Shown here in pieces: positions 16,946 through 25,820 of a stretch of 64,000 nucleotides of DNA. A model generated the notes under the pieces. The model saw nothing but the letters and a program-made list of their open reading frames with translations. It did not search any database and was not told where the DNA came from. Source of the stretch: Acidobacteriota bacterium. GTDB taxonomy: Bacteria; Acidobacteriota; Blastocatellia; UBA7656. The position numbers were made by a program, and so were the translations under genes. The stretch lies in contig JBBPIG010000003.1 in the NCBI GenBank assembly GCA_038040445.1, positions 186,001-250,000 on the forward strand, in the 5' to 3' direction. Position 1 is the stretch's first letter; every line of letters begins with the position of its first letter.

Positions 16946-17824
16946 ATGAACCGAAGAGAATTCATCCAGCAAGCCCTTGTCTTAAGCACTGCAACCACCA
17001 TTCTTCGTTCTAACGATGCTCTAGCCAAAGGCGTCAAATGGCCAATCGGGTGTTTCAACCGCCCGTGGACAAAATGGCCTTTCGATCAAACGCTCAAAGA
17101 GATCAAAGCGGCAGGCTTCAAAACGATGGGCCTGCTCACCCGCACAAAAGAAGAGCCGTTCATTGGCGTAGACGCGACCGCGGAATACCTCGAAGGACTG
17201 AAGAAGCGAATTGGGGCGAGTGGGCTCACCTCAAACATGGGTGCGTTGCGATCGCGTCACGACATACCGCTCGAAGATTCCATCCGCGAAGTCCGCAAGC
17301 AGATTGATAACGCCCGCTTCCTCTCGCTCAAGTACGTGTTGTCGTTCGGCGCGGACAAGCCCGAAGAGTTTGCGCATTACGCAAAAGTCATGAGCGACGC
17401 GGCAGCCTACGCTCAAGACAAAACCATTCGGCTGGCGATGAAGCCGCACGGCGGCATCAGCGGGGCGTCAGATGAAATACTGAGGGTCATCAGGGAAGTC
17501 AATCACCGCAACTTCTCAATCTGGTATGACGCCGGGAACATCATCTACTACACCGGCAAAGACCCGGTAGCTGAGATCGACCCGCTTGCGCAACACATCA
17601 CCGGCTTCTGCGCGAAGGACTGCGGCGAGCTCAAGGGGGATGTGATGATCCAGTTCGGCGCAGGCAAAGTTGACTTTGCTGCCGTCTTCAAGAAGCTGAA
17701 GTCCGCGGGCTTCAACGGGCCGGTGATGGTGGAATGCAGTAAGGTGGGCAGGACCGCGGAGGAGACCACAGGCTACGCCGCTGCCAACCGCGAGTTCCTT
17801 GAAAGAATTCTGACGACGACGTAA
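16946..17824 (+). CDS. Sugar phosphate isomerase/epimerase (xylose isomerase-like TIM barrel), Tat-type leader
   Basis: The ATG at 16946 opens a twin-arginine-type leader (MNRREFIQQALVLSTATTIL), preferred over a TTG 30 bases upstream. The 292-residue product is an AP-endonuclease-2/xylose-isomerase-like TIM barrel: TLKEIKAAGFKTMGLL, IRLAMKPHGG, NFSIWYDAGNIIYYTGKDPV, HITGFCAKDC and NGPVMVECSKVG. These are the metal-binding strands of sugar isomerases and epimerases (His, Asp, Glu ligands). Exported members of this family are common in Acidobacteriota and Planctomycetes; the substrate is unknown. Confidence 0.85.
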   Translation: MNRREFIQQALVLSTATTILRSNDALAKGVKWPIGCFNRPWTKWPFDQTLKEIKAAGFKTMGLLTRTKEEPFIGVDATAEYLEGLKKRIGASGLTSNMGALRSRHDIPLEDSIREVRKQIDNARFLSLKYVLSFGADKPEEFAHYAKVMSDAAAYAQDKTIRLAMKPHGGISGASDEILRVIREVNHRNFSIWYDAGNIIYYTGKDPVAEIDPLAQHITGFCAKDCGELKGDVMIQFGAGKVDFAAVFKKLKSAGFNGPVMVECSKVGRTAEETTGYAAANREFLERILTTT

Positions 17825-17865
17825 ATCAGACGCGCACCGAAAGCCGTCTTCGCGTTTGGCAGCTC

Positions 17866-18588
17866 GTGTGTAAAACTGAAATTGTGAACAAACACCTGGT
17901 TCTGGGTTCGCGAATCGACGCGATGCTCGATCGGCTCTACGCCCAAAGCGCTAGCCAAAACGAAGCGCTTGGATCTTATTTCTCCGCCCGCGCCGCGGAG
18001 CCCTCCTTCGATTGGAGCTCGTTCGACGCGCTAGCGAATCAGTTCCTTAGCGACAAGCTCGTCGCGCTTGATCGCGATAAGGCTGAGTTCTGCTATCACA
18101 TTTGCCGTGCCCTGCGCGCCAGGCGTGTCGTCGAAGCGGGAACCTCGTTCGGGGTTTCGACTCTGTTTCTCGCAGCCGCAGTGAGAGACAATACCCGCGA
18201 CAATCTGCGCGCGGATCCCGGAGAAGGCATCGTGATCGGCACGGAATATGAACCGGAGAAAGCCAAGGCAGCCCGCGCCAATTTCGCCGAAGCCGGCTTG
18301 TCCGATCTCATCGATTTGCGCGAAGGCGATTTGCGCGAGACGCTAGTGGGCGTCGGCTCGCCGATTGATTTCATGCTGGTCGACATCTGGACGCCGATGG
18401 CTCGGCCGGCGCTTGAACTAGTCGCGCCGTTCTTGCGGGAGGGCGCTGTCGTCATTTGCGACAACACTTCCCAATTCCCCGACGCGTATCGCGACTATTT
18501 TGAGTTCATCAACGATCCGGTGAACCGCCTGCGCACGATGACGTTGCCCTTCGAGGGCGGCCTGGAGTTCACGGTTCGCGGCGATTGA
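17866..18588 (+). CDS. SAM-dependent O-methyltransferase (class I)
   Basis: A 240-residue Rossmann-fold methyltransferase related to the catechol/caffeoyl-CoA O-methyltransferase family. Motif I is RVVEAGTSFGVSTLFLA, the acidic motif II region is VIGTEYEPEKAKAARANF, and IDFMLVDIW is the catalytic strand with the metal-coordinating aspartate. The start is a GTG; a second in-frame GTG 18 bases later is possible and neither has a strong ribosome binding site. The gene follows the isomerase gene by 41 bp, so co-transcription is plausible. The substrate is unknown. Confidence 0.82.
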   Translation: MCKTEIVNKHLVLGSRIDAMLDRLYAQSASQNEALGSYFSARAAEPSFDWSSFDALANQFLSDKLVALDRDKAEFCYHICRALRARRVVEAGTSFGVSTLFLAAAVRDNTRDNLRADPGEGIVIGTEYEPEKAKAARANFAEAGLSDLIDLREGDLRETLVGVGSPIDFMLVDIWTPMARPALELVAPFLREGAVVICDNTSQFPDAYRDYFEFINDPVNRLRTMTLPFEGGLEFTVRGD

Positions 18589-18665
18589 CTCATTGATCTG
18601 GTGATGAACCGGAGTTGACCATGCAACGGTCGTATGCTCAAATCCCTCGTCGTAAGGTGAATCTT

Positions 18666-20054
18666 ATGAATGAAAAGCTCCGAGGCAACTCAATGGAATT
18701 ATCACGACGTTCATTTCTGGCGAGTTCGTTAATGGCTCTGCCCGCTGTAACGTTCGCTTCCAATTCCAAATCCGAACAGAACTGGCCGGGGTTTCGTGGC
18801 GCGGGCGCGCAGGGCATAGCGGACGGCTATCCAACGCGGGCTGCGTGGAATGCAGATGCGACCGCCGGCAAGATTTCCGGCGTATTATGGCGCGCTGAGA
18901 TTCCAGGCCTGGCACATTCCAGCCCGATCATCTGGGGCGGCCGGATTTACGTCGGCACTGCCGTTCGAATCTCAGGCAAAGCGCCGCTGCGCATCGGCTA
19001 CTACGGCGATGTCAAACCCGCGCAGGACAACGATGAACAGAACTGGATGATCCTCTGCTTTGATAAGAAATCCGGAAAGAAACGTTGGGAACGAATCGTT
19101 CGGACCAGCAAGCCCGCGACGGAGAGACACGAGAAATCAACGCACGCGAATACCACGCTCATAACGGACGGTCAAAGGTTGGTGGCTTTCTTCGGCTCAG
19201 AAGGGCTGTATTGCTTCGATCTCGACGGCAAGGTGCTTTGGACCAAAGACCTGGGCGTCATCAACAACAGTTGGCACGGCATTGGGTGGGGTTATAGCAG
19301 CTCGCCGGCGTTATACCGGGATCGCATTGTTCTGCTTTGCGATGATCCTAAGAACCCGTTCGTGGCGGCGTTCCATCTCTCCAATGGGAAAGAGTTGTGG
19401 AGAACATCACGCAAAGGCGCTTCTGAAGGGAGCTGGGGATCGCCATTGATTTTCAATGATGGCGCACGGACGCAGGTTGTCACCAACGGATGGCCGTACG
19501 TTGTTTCCTACGATCTTGAGACCGGCAAGGAACTCTGGCGGTTGCGTGGGGGCGGCGATATTCCAATTCCTACTCCGTTCGTCGCGGACGGACTGATTGT
19601 CGTGTCCAATGCGCACGGTGGGAAAGCGCCATTGTTTGCGATTCGCCCCTCGGCGCAGGGCGACATTTCGCTAGCGGAAGGCGCCACCAGCAATGATTCG
19701 ATTGTTTGGAGCGTTCCGAATGGCGGCTCCTACATTTCCACGCCTGTTGTATACGGCGGTTATATTTACCTCGCCAATCACAACGGCGTGCTGCGCTGCT
19801 TTGATTTCAAGAGTGGCAGCAAGATGTACGAGGAGCGGCTGGGCCCGGATTCTTCCTGCTCGGCCTCATTGGTCGCGGCCGATGGCAAGATCTATTGCCC
19901 GGATGAACAGGGTGTCGTTCACGTCGTCAAAGCCGGGCCTGTACTGGAGGTGCTGGCGAGGAATGATCTGGGCGAGCCATGTCTGGCAACGCCCGCGATT
20001 TCGCAGGGTGTGCTTTACTTTCGAACTTCGGGGAGTCTCATTGCGATAGGGTAG
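18666..20054 (+). CDS. PQQ-like beta-propeller protein with Tat signal
   Basis: A 462-residue protein with a twin-arginine leader (ELSRRSFLASSLMALPAVTF) and PQQ-type propeller blades such as ILCFDKKSGKKRWERIVRTS, GLYCFDLDGKVLWTKDLGVI and VVSYDLETGKELWRLRGGGD. The ATG at 18666 has AAGGTGA six bases upstream; an ATG at 18693 is a shorter alternative that still keeps the leader. This protein type is common beside Planctomycetes and Acidobacteria oxidoreductases. Whether it binds PQQ is not shown. It follows the methyltransferase by 77 bp on the same strand. Confidence 0.83.
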   Translation: MNEKLRGNSMELSRRSFLASSLMALPAVTFASNSKSEQNWPGFRGAGAQGIADGYPTRAAWNADATAGKISGVLWRAEIPGLAHSSPIIWGGRIYVGTAVRISGKAPLRIGYYGDVKPAQDNDEQNWMILCFDKKSGKKRWERIVRTSKPATERHEKSTHANTTLITDGQRLVAFFGSEGLYCFDLDGKVLWTKDLGVINNSWHGIGWGYSSSPALYRDRIVLLCDDPKNPFVAAFHLSNGKELWRTSRKGASEGSWGSPLIFNDGARTQVVTNGWPYVVSYDLETGKELWRLRGGGDIPIPTPFVADGLIVVSNAHGGKAPLFAIRPSAQGDISLAEGATSNDSIVWSVPNGGSYISTPVVYGGYIYLANHNGVLRCFDFKSGSKMYEERLGPDSSCSASLVAADGKIYCPDEQGVVHVVKAGPVLEVLARNDLGEPCLATPAISQGVLYFRTSGSLIAIG

Positions 20055-20164
20055 AACGGCGTTACCATCGATACGCCTAACGAAGAGCGCCGCTTGGGCG
20101 TTGTGTCTTTTGGTACTTTAACTCATGAACATTTCGCTAGGCGGCGGACGTTGAATGTTATCCC

Positions 20165-20755
20165 ATGCGGCCCGTTAATCTTGTTCTCGCAGCTCTCGCC
20201 CACAACGGCCTTCTCCTGAAGCAGGACAAGGCACTCCCAAACGTGGTCGGCATCCTCACGGGTGAGTCTCTTCGGACCTCGTGGTGGAGTCATCCTAAGG
20301 CTCACCTCATCTTCGCCGTCTTGTCGGAACTCGCCGAGCACCCGGACGTCCTGGTCACGAAGCTCCTTTACCGTAAAGACACTTTCGTCCACAAGTCCCT
20401 GTGGCCCGCGGTATTCACTGTGGGTAAAGCCCGCGAGCAGTGGCAAGTACAGGGGCTTTCGGGCGACGCGAAGAGTCTTCTCGAGCGTCTCGACAAGGGA
20501 GACGGTGTCGTCCGTGCAGTCGGGGCGCCCGTCAAAGAACTTGAAGCGCGTCTCCTTGTCACGACGCAGGAGGTCCATACGGCGTCGGGTCGTCACGAAA
20601 TGGCGCTTGAGTCCTGGCGCTCATGGTCACGGCGAATGGAGTGCACTGCTATGCGGTCCGTTCCTCGTGCCCGGAAGGTTCTTGAGGAGGCGGCCGTGAA
20701 ACTAGGGGCTCCTCTCAAGTCACTTCCCTGGACTGCTAAGATCAGCGCAGCCTGA
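20165..20755 (+). CDS. Conserved hypothetical protein, about 196 residues
   Basis: The plus-strand reading was chosen over an overlapping minus-strand frame because its sequence has the texture of a conserved soluble protein: YRKDTFVHKSLWPAVFTVGK, LSGDAKSLLERLDKGDGVVR, and the segment KELEARLLVTTQEVHTASGR. I have seen this last pattern in unnamed bacterial proteins, but cannot attach a function. It has no signal peptide or membrane segment and no clear ribosome binding site. The C-terminus is basic. Confidence 0.6.
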   Translation: MRPVNLVLAALAHNGLLLKQDKALPNVVGILTGESLRTSWWSHPKAHLIFAVLSELAEHPDVLVTKLLYRKDTFVHKSLWPAVFTVGKAREQWQVQGLSGDAKSLLERLDKGDGVVRAVGAPVKELEARLLVTTQEVHTASGRHEMALESWRSWSRRMECTAMRSVPRARKVLEEAAVKLGAPLKSLPWTAKISAA

Positions 20756-20799
20756 CCCAAGTGTAAAGCGGACTCTCGCTTCCATTCGCTAGGCAGCCT

Positions 20800-21564
20800 A
20801 TGGCAGATATCCCTAATCGAGTATCCGCTCTGCTCCAAGAACTCGCCGCTCAGCTCCCGGTCCTCCTTGGCGGGAACCTCGTCGGCTTCTACGTCTACGG
20901 CTCACTCACCCAGCGGGCGTTTAACCCCAAACGCAGCGACATCGACTGCATTGTAGTTACGCAACGGGACCTGAGCGACGCGCAGTTCAGGAGACTCGAC
21001 GGGTGGCTGGCCCGATCCGCTGAGTTGAATCCGTGGACGGCGCGCTTGCAAATCCTGTTTCTGATCAAGAATGAAATCCTCACCCTGAATTCCAAAGCAT
21101 GCCTGTATCAATTCGGCCGCCTCAAGCGCAGCGGCTCGGATGGCAACCCGATTATCTGGATGAATGTTCTGAAGAGCGGAGTGGTCCTCTACGGTCCACG
21201 ACCTGAATTGTTCGTTCCGGAGATAACTCCCGAGATTCTATTCCATGCATTGAAACGCGAAGTCGGGTACTTGCGAGAGGAGATAGGCGAGAAGCCCGAG
21301 AGCGAATGGAGGAACGTTCCATCGTATCGTGCTTATGCGGTCCTGACGCTATGCAGGATTCTGTATTCGTTCAGGAAGGGCACGATTGTCTCGAAGCCAC
21401 GCGCTGCCAGGTGGGCGATCAAACACCTGCCGGAAGAATGGCGCGAGATCATCCTTCAAGCGCTGGAGGCCGATAATGCCAAGCGATTGGCGGACATCTC
21501 CCTTTTTCGTATCGAGCAGTTTATTGATTTTGTTGATGCCCAACTCGGAAGCGAATTTTGGTAA
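20800..21564 (+). CDS. Aminoglycoside (3'')-adenylyltransferase-like nucleotidyltransferase (DUF4111)
   Basis: A 254-residue protein with the nucleotidyltransferase signature FYVYGSLTQRAFNPKRSDID (Gly34-Ser35, Asp47, Asp49) followed by a helical DUF4111-type domain (YRAYAVLTLCRILYSFRKGT). This is the two-domain plan of AadA and related streptomycin/spectinomycin adenylyltransferases. Environmental members may modify other substrates, so resistance is only a possibility. No integron or transposon features flank it and codon use is like the neighbours. A 6-bp GC hairpin at 21643 follows the gene. Confidence 0.8.
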   Translation: MADIPNRVSALLQELAAQLPVLLGGNLVGFYVYGSLTQRAFNPKRSDIDCIVVTQRDLSDAQFRRLDGWLARSAELNPWTARLQILFLIKNEILTLNSKACLYQFGRLKRSGSDGNPIIWMNVLKSGVVLYGPRPELFVPEITPEILFHALKREVGYLREEIGEKPESEWRNVPSYRAYAVLTLCRILYSFRKGTIVSKPRAARWAIKHLPEEWREIILQALEADNAKRLADISLFRIEQFIDFVDAQLGSEFW

Positions 21565-21642
21565 TAGCTGCAGTGCCGCACTTTCAGGGCTTCGTCGTTT
21601 CGCACGATACAACCCTCGCGCGCCGCCCCAGGCTATTCAATT

Positions 21643-21658
21643 GCGCGCCTTCGGCGCG
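21643..21658 (+). terminator. Weak terminator-like hairpin after the AadA-like gene
   Basis: CGCGCC and GGCGCG (21644-21649 and 21653-21658) form a 6-bp GC stem with a three-base loop. There is no long T-run afterwards, so this is only a weak candidate for an intrinsic terminator. Confidence 0.3.
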
Positions 21659-21764
21659 TTCTAGCACAGTTTTTCAAGTTCGCGCTACAATCACTCACCG
21701 GCCATGCAATAACGGCGCAAGCTTATGAAACTCAGATGGCCCGGAATCTCTTGGAGGAAACTAT

Positions 21765-23780
21765 ATGAAGCGTGATCGAATAATCGTTGTTGTCTTCGTC
21801 GCGTGTTGTTTCTTGGGGATTGGCACAGCCTTCTCTCAAACCTCAAGCTCCGATCAAAAGAAATCCGATCAAACGAAGGAAGAAGGACCCCAAACTCAAA
21901 CGGCCGATCAGAAGAAACAGTATCCCGCTCTGCCTAGCGAAACGCCGGACAAAATCGTACCCACCAACGACGGCTTCGATCACATCAGGCGAGATGTGAT
22001 GATCCCCATGCGCGACGGCGTAAAGCTGCACACCGTCGTCCTCGTGCCGAAGGACGCCAATCGCGCGCCGATACTTCTGACGCGCACGCCCTACAACGCC
22101 ACGGAACTCACGAGCCACGCCCAGAGCGCTCACCTCGGCTCGATTCTCTTCGGCTACGATAATGCCACCGATGTGATCGTCGAGGGCGGCTACATCCGGG
22201 TGGTTCAGGACATACGTGGCAAGTACGGGTCGGAGGGCGACTATGTGATGAATCGCCCTCTGCAGGGTCCGCAAAATCCGACGCCGGTCGATCACGCCAC
22301 CGATACCTACGACACCATCGAGTGGCTGGTCAAAAATACGCCTGAGAGCAACGGCAGGGTCGGCATCTTGGGCATCTCCTACGACGGATTCCTGCCCTTG
22401 ATGGCGCTAGTCAATCCACACCCTGCGCTCAAGGTTTCCGTGCCGATGAACCCCATGGTTGATGGGTGGATCGGCGATGACTGGTTTCACAACGGTGCGT
22501 TCCGACAGGCCGGAATGAGCTACATCTACGACCAGCAGGCGACCCGTGCGAATGTGATCAAGTGGTGGACGAGTCATTTCGATGACTATGACATGTTCAT
22601 GCAGGCCGGCTCGGCAGGCGAGCTTGGCCGCCGGCGCGGGCTCGAACAAGTCGGCTTCTGGCGAAAGATTCTCGAGCATCCGAGCTACGATGCATACTGG
22701 CGCGACCAGGCGGTGGACAAGATCCTCGCAGCCCAACCGCTGAAAGTGCCGGTGATGCTGGTGCACAGCCTCTGGGACCAGGAGGACATCTACGGCGACA
22801 TGGCCGTCTACAAAGCGATCAAGCCAAAGGACACTAACAATGACAAGGTATTCCTGGTGATGGGCCCTTGGCACCACGGCCAGCAGATCAAGGACGGCAG
22901 CTCGCTCGGTGCGATCAAATTCGACAGCGACACGGCGCTCTATTTTCGTCGAGAGATTCTGCGGCCGTTCCTGGATAGGTATCTAAAAGACGGCGCGGAC
23001 AAAGCCAACGGGGCGGACATCGCGCCCGTCGTGACTTTTGAAACCGGAACGAACACGTGGCGGCGCTTGCCTGCCTGGCCCGCCGGCTGCGCGAGCGGGT
23101 GCACTGTTCGAGCGACTCCTCTGTATTTCAACGCCGGGCTCAAACTGAGTTTCAATGCGCCCCCATCGGGAGGCGCGGTTTACGAAGAGTACGTTTCTGA
23201 TCCCGCCAAGCCCGTCCCCTACCGAGCACGTCCCATCGACAATACGTCATGGTCGCGGTGGCTTGTGGATGATCAGCGTGAGGCTTCGGGCCGGCCGGAT
23301 GTCGTCGCATTCGTCTCCGATGTATTGACAGCGCCTGTGAAGATCAGCGGAGAGCCGATTGTGAATCTGCTAGCCTCCACCAGCGGCACGGATTCCGACT
23401 GGGTGGTCAAGGTGATCGATCTCTATCCCGACGAGGTGGCCGGTCAGCCGAACATGGGAGGGTATCAGTTGATGGTCTCAGCCGATATTTTCCGAGGCCG
23501 CTATCGCGAGAGTTTCGAGACGGCCAAGCCCATCGCGTCGAATCAACCGCTGCTATACCGGTTCGCACTGCCGACGGCGAACCATGTCTTTCTGAAGGGC
23601 CACCGTATGATGGTGCAGATCCAGTCGAGCTGGTTCCCTCTGTACGATCGCAATCCGCAGACCTTCGTGCCGAACATCTTTTGGGCGAAACCCGGGGATT
23701 ACAAGAAGGCGGTGCAGCGGGTTTACCACGCTCCTGGCCAGGCGAGTTTCATTGAACTGCCGCTGGTGACGACGCCTTAG
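21765..23780 (+). CDS. CocE/NonD (S15) family hydrolase, secreted
   Basis: A 671-residue protein with a signal peptide (about residues 1-25), a charged Gln/Lys/Asp-rich linker and the S15/CocE fold. It carries VMIPMRDGVKLHTVVLVPKD, VVQDIRGKYGSEGDY and the nucleophile elbow GILGISYDGF. The likely acid and histidine regions are HSLWDQEDIYGD and MGPWHHGQ. The C-terminal 200 residues form the jelly-roll domain typical of X-Pro dipeptidyl-peptidases, glutaryl-7-ACA acylases and cocaine-esterase relatives. GGAGGAAACT precedes the ATG. It is an exported alpha-acylamino or alpha-ester hydrolase of unknown substrate. Confidence 0.9.
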   Translation: MKRDRIIVVVFVACCFLGIGTAFSQTSSSDQKKSDQTKEEGPQTQTADQKKQYPALPSETPDKIVPTNDGFDHIRRDVMIPMRDGVKLHTVVLVPKDANRAPILLTRTPYNATELTSHAQSAHLGSILFGYDNATDVIVEGGYIRVVQDIRGKYGSEGDYVMNRPLQGPQNPTPVDHATDTYDTIEWLVKNTPESNGRVGILGISYDGFLPLMALVNPHPALKVSVPMNPMVDGWIGDDWFHNGAFRQAGMSYIYDQQATRANVIKWWTSHFDDYDMFMQAGSAGELGRRRGLEQVGFWRKILEHPSYDAYWRDQAVDKILAAQPLKVPVMLVHSLWDQEDIYGDMAVYKAIKPKDTNNDKVFLVMGPWHHGQQIKDGSSLGAIKFDSDTALYFRREILRPFLDRYLKDGADKANGADIAPVVTFETGTNTWRRLPAWPAGCASGCTVRATPLYFNAGLKLSFNAPPSGGAVYEEYVSDPAKPVPYRARPIDNTSWSRWLVDDQREASGRPDVVAFVSDVLTAPVKISGEPIVNLLASTSGTDSDWVVKVIDLYPDEVAGQPNMGGYQLMVSADIFRGRYRESFETAKPIASNQPLLYRFALPTANHVFLKGHRMMVQIQSSWFPLYDRNPQTFVPNIFWAKPGDYKKAVQRVYHAPGQASFIELPLVTTP

Positions 23781-23860
23781 TCGGTCAACAGAGCAGCCTC
23801 TGTTGCGGTTGATACAACCACGTAGTGGCGGGATGGTTACCGTAACCGGCACGAGAGAAT

Positions 23861-24181
23861 CCCCCAACCGGAAGGTTGGGGTCCTTTCACGTCGGCCTAC
23901 TGGAAACGGGCAAGGGGCTTCCTGCAATCCCCCAACCGGAAGGTTGGGGATTTTTCACTCCCGCCTACAAGCATGGCAGCCGGCCTGTCTCTCGCAATCC
24001 CCCAACCGGAAGGTTGGGGATCTTTCACTCCTGCCTACAGCACGGCAGCCGGCCTGTCTCCCGCAATCCCCCAACCGGAAGGTTGGGGTACCCCCAACCG
24101 GAAGGTTGGGGTGCTTTCACTCTCGCCTACAAGCACGGCAGCCGGCGCGTCTCCCGCAATCCCCCAACTTCCAGGTTGGGG
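23861..24181. repeat. REP array upstream of the transposase (six copies)
   Basis: Six copies of the palindrome CCCCCAACCGGAAGGTTGGG plus G start at 23861, 23929, 23999, 24068, 24091 and 24161; the last has TTCC in the loop. Between most of them is a semi-conserved spacer with words such as TCTTTCACTCC, GCCTACA and GGCAGCCGG. The palindromes could fold as GC-rich stem-loops. This is the classic layout of REP sequences next to a REP-associated tyrosine transposase. Apparent open frames through 23803-24270 only translate these repeats. Confidence 0.9.
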
Positions 24182-24270
24182 ATCTTTCACTCCTGCCTTC
24201 TGGAAAGACTGCGGGGTCGTCACTCCCGCCTACACTTGCTTCGCATACTTCACGCAGCTATCTTTGCTCG

Positions 24271-25100
24271 GTGTTGCTGGAACCGTTCACAGAACTCCAA
24301 TGGGCTTACCAACTCCACTACTACATCTGCTTTCGCACGCGCTGGCGCCGCGAGGAGTTCGGCGAAGCCAACCGGCAGGCCTCGCTCTCCCGCCTGTTGG
24401 CGGAGGTCTGCGGCAACCACGACTATCATCTCTTACAACACAAGGTCTACCCGGAGCACCTCCGTTGCCTTCTCAGCCTCAAGCCGGATCAGTCGATCTC
24501 GGTTGTAATTAACAAGCTCAAGTCAAACGTCTCGCGCGAATTCTGTTCGGAATTCGATCTTGAGCCGCCGTTGTGGCTACCGGTTACCTGGCTCGCAGCG
24601 TCGGACGCGTGCGCATTCAGGCGGTGAAGCAATACTTGGCTCATCAGGGGGAGCATCACGGCTATAGCGGACGGGTGAGTCCGCCCGTCTTTCGTTATCG
24701 CAGCGATCAGCCGGCTGCGCTCCGGGCCGCGCATGCGGTGTTTGATCTGAGCTACCACCTGGTCTTCGCTACGCGCTATCGCCGCAGCGTTTTTGGGTCG
24801 ACGCTTGGGGGTGAGCTGGTGGACTACTGGCTGAAGGTCGCAGGCAAACGAGGCTTTGCCTTGGATGAGGCAAGCGTGCTTCCGGATCACGTGCATCTAC
24901 TGGTCAGGCTTGCGCCAAAGACGAGCATAGAAGAATGCGCGCTTTCGTTGATGAACAACAGCCAACACTGGATGGAAAAACACCACAAAAGAGCGCTAAT
25001 GCACGCCGAGATCGATAGTGTATGGCAATCATCGGCTTATGCCGGGACATGCGGCAAAGTGACTACGGCGATGGTGAAGGCGTTTCTCGGCAGTGGGTGA
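24271..25100 (+). pseudogene. Two-domain REP-associated tyrosine transposase (Y1/IS200-like), frameshifted
   Basis: Two Y1 transposase-like domains lie in tandem. The first (from a GTG at 24271) contains YQLHYYICFRTRWRREEF, and CLLSLKPDQSISVVINKLKS. Its frame runs into a stop at 24627, but the next frame continues the same domain (ATGYLARSVGRVRIQAVKQY). The two frames rejoin if one G is restored near 24575. The second domain has YHLVFATRYRRSVFG and the HUH-type motif PDHVHLLVRLAPKTS; the first domain has EHLRCLL in the corresponding place. Such enzymes cut and move REP hairpins, which flank it here on both sides. The enzyme is probably inactive unless the frameshift is a sequencing error. Confidence 0.8.
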
Positions 25101-25130
25101 AGAATCTCAGAGCAGGCTAGAGTGAAAGAT

Positions 25131-25218
25131 CCCCAACCTCCCGGTTGGGGGATTGCGGGAGGCGCGTCGGGTGTCTGCTTGTAGGCTGGAGTGAATGATC
25201 CCAACCTCCCGGTTGGGG
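25131..25218. repeat. REP copies downstream of the transposase, inverted relative to the upstream array
   Basis: Two palindromes, CCCCAACCTCCCGGTTGGGG at 25131-25151 and CCCAACCTCCCGGTTGGGG at 25200-25218, have a loop different from that of the upstream array (CTCCCG instead of CGGAAG). Their flanking words (GATTGCGGGAGG, GCTTGTAGGC) are the reverse complement of the upstream spacers, so the orientation is inverted. Confidence 0.85.
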
Positions 25219-25264
25219 TTTTCATACAATCTCCCGCGGTCGCGTGTGCGATGCGCGAAAGGCT

Positions 25265-25581
25265 GACGAGCGCACGCCGGCTTGCTCACCAAGTGGGCCG
25301 AGGCGTTCCTGAAAACGCCTGCAGAGAATCCCGATGGATACGCGCGGACCTCGCTGGTCAAGCGCGCCGGCGAGTTGCACGGGCGGCTATTGCTCGTGCA
25401 TGGCACATACGATGACAACGTGCACCCGCAGAACACTCAAGCGTTTATCGACGCGCTCATCAAGGCGGGGAAGCTGTTCGATTTGATGATCTACCCGATG
25501 CGCAAGCATGACATCGGTGACCGCGACGCCACTATCCACCTGTACCGCACTATGCTGGAGTTCTGGAAGAGAAACCTTTGA
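25265..25581 (+). pseudogene. C-terminal fragment of an S9 (prolyl oligopeptidase-type) peptidase
   Basis: About 100 codons encode the C-terminal end of an S9 catalytic domain: KWAEAFLKTPAENPDGYART, the acid strand LLLVHGTYDDNVHPQN and a histidine-bearing end, IYPMRKHDIGDRD. The catalytic serine region and the propeller are absent, and a stop precedes the fragment in frame. It begins shortly after the last REP palindrome, so loss of the N-terminal part may be linked to REP/transposase activity. The main frame of the remnant is otherwise intact. Confidence 0.7.
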
Positions 25582-25820
25582 CGCACTAACGCACGCGGCC
25601 GAGCGCGCGAAGCGAGTACTACACAGGAGTCGCAAGACGCCAATTGGTCGTTACCGCGCTGATTGTCAATTTGATTACCAATTTGATTTGGAGTAGCATA
25701 GAAGCGCTCTTCCCGCATCGCTTTTTTTTCAATTCGTCATCCGCGGGTCCGAAGGTTGAATCGGTTGAGCAATAACTTGGCGACTTATTCCGATGGCAGC
25801 CGATAAAGCCAAGGTACGTT

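Noticed and set aside
20123-20596. 157-codon minus-strand frame overlapping the hypothetical gene at 20165
   Set aside because: The plus-strand product has the more protein-like conserved segments; the minus frame looks like its complement. Some uncertainty remains.
23861-24181. Regular repeats that might be a CRISPR array
   Set aside because: The repeats are 21-base palindromes with unequal, mutually similar spacers and lie next to a REP-associated transposase, not cas genes.
23803-24270. Long open frames through the REP array on both strands
   Set aside because: Their translations are just iterations of the repeat (SPNRKVG-type) and have no ribosome binding site.
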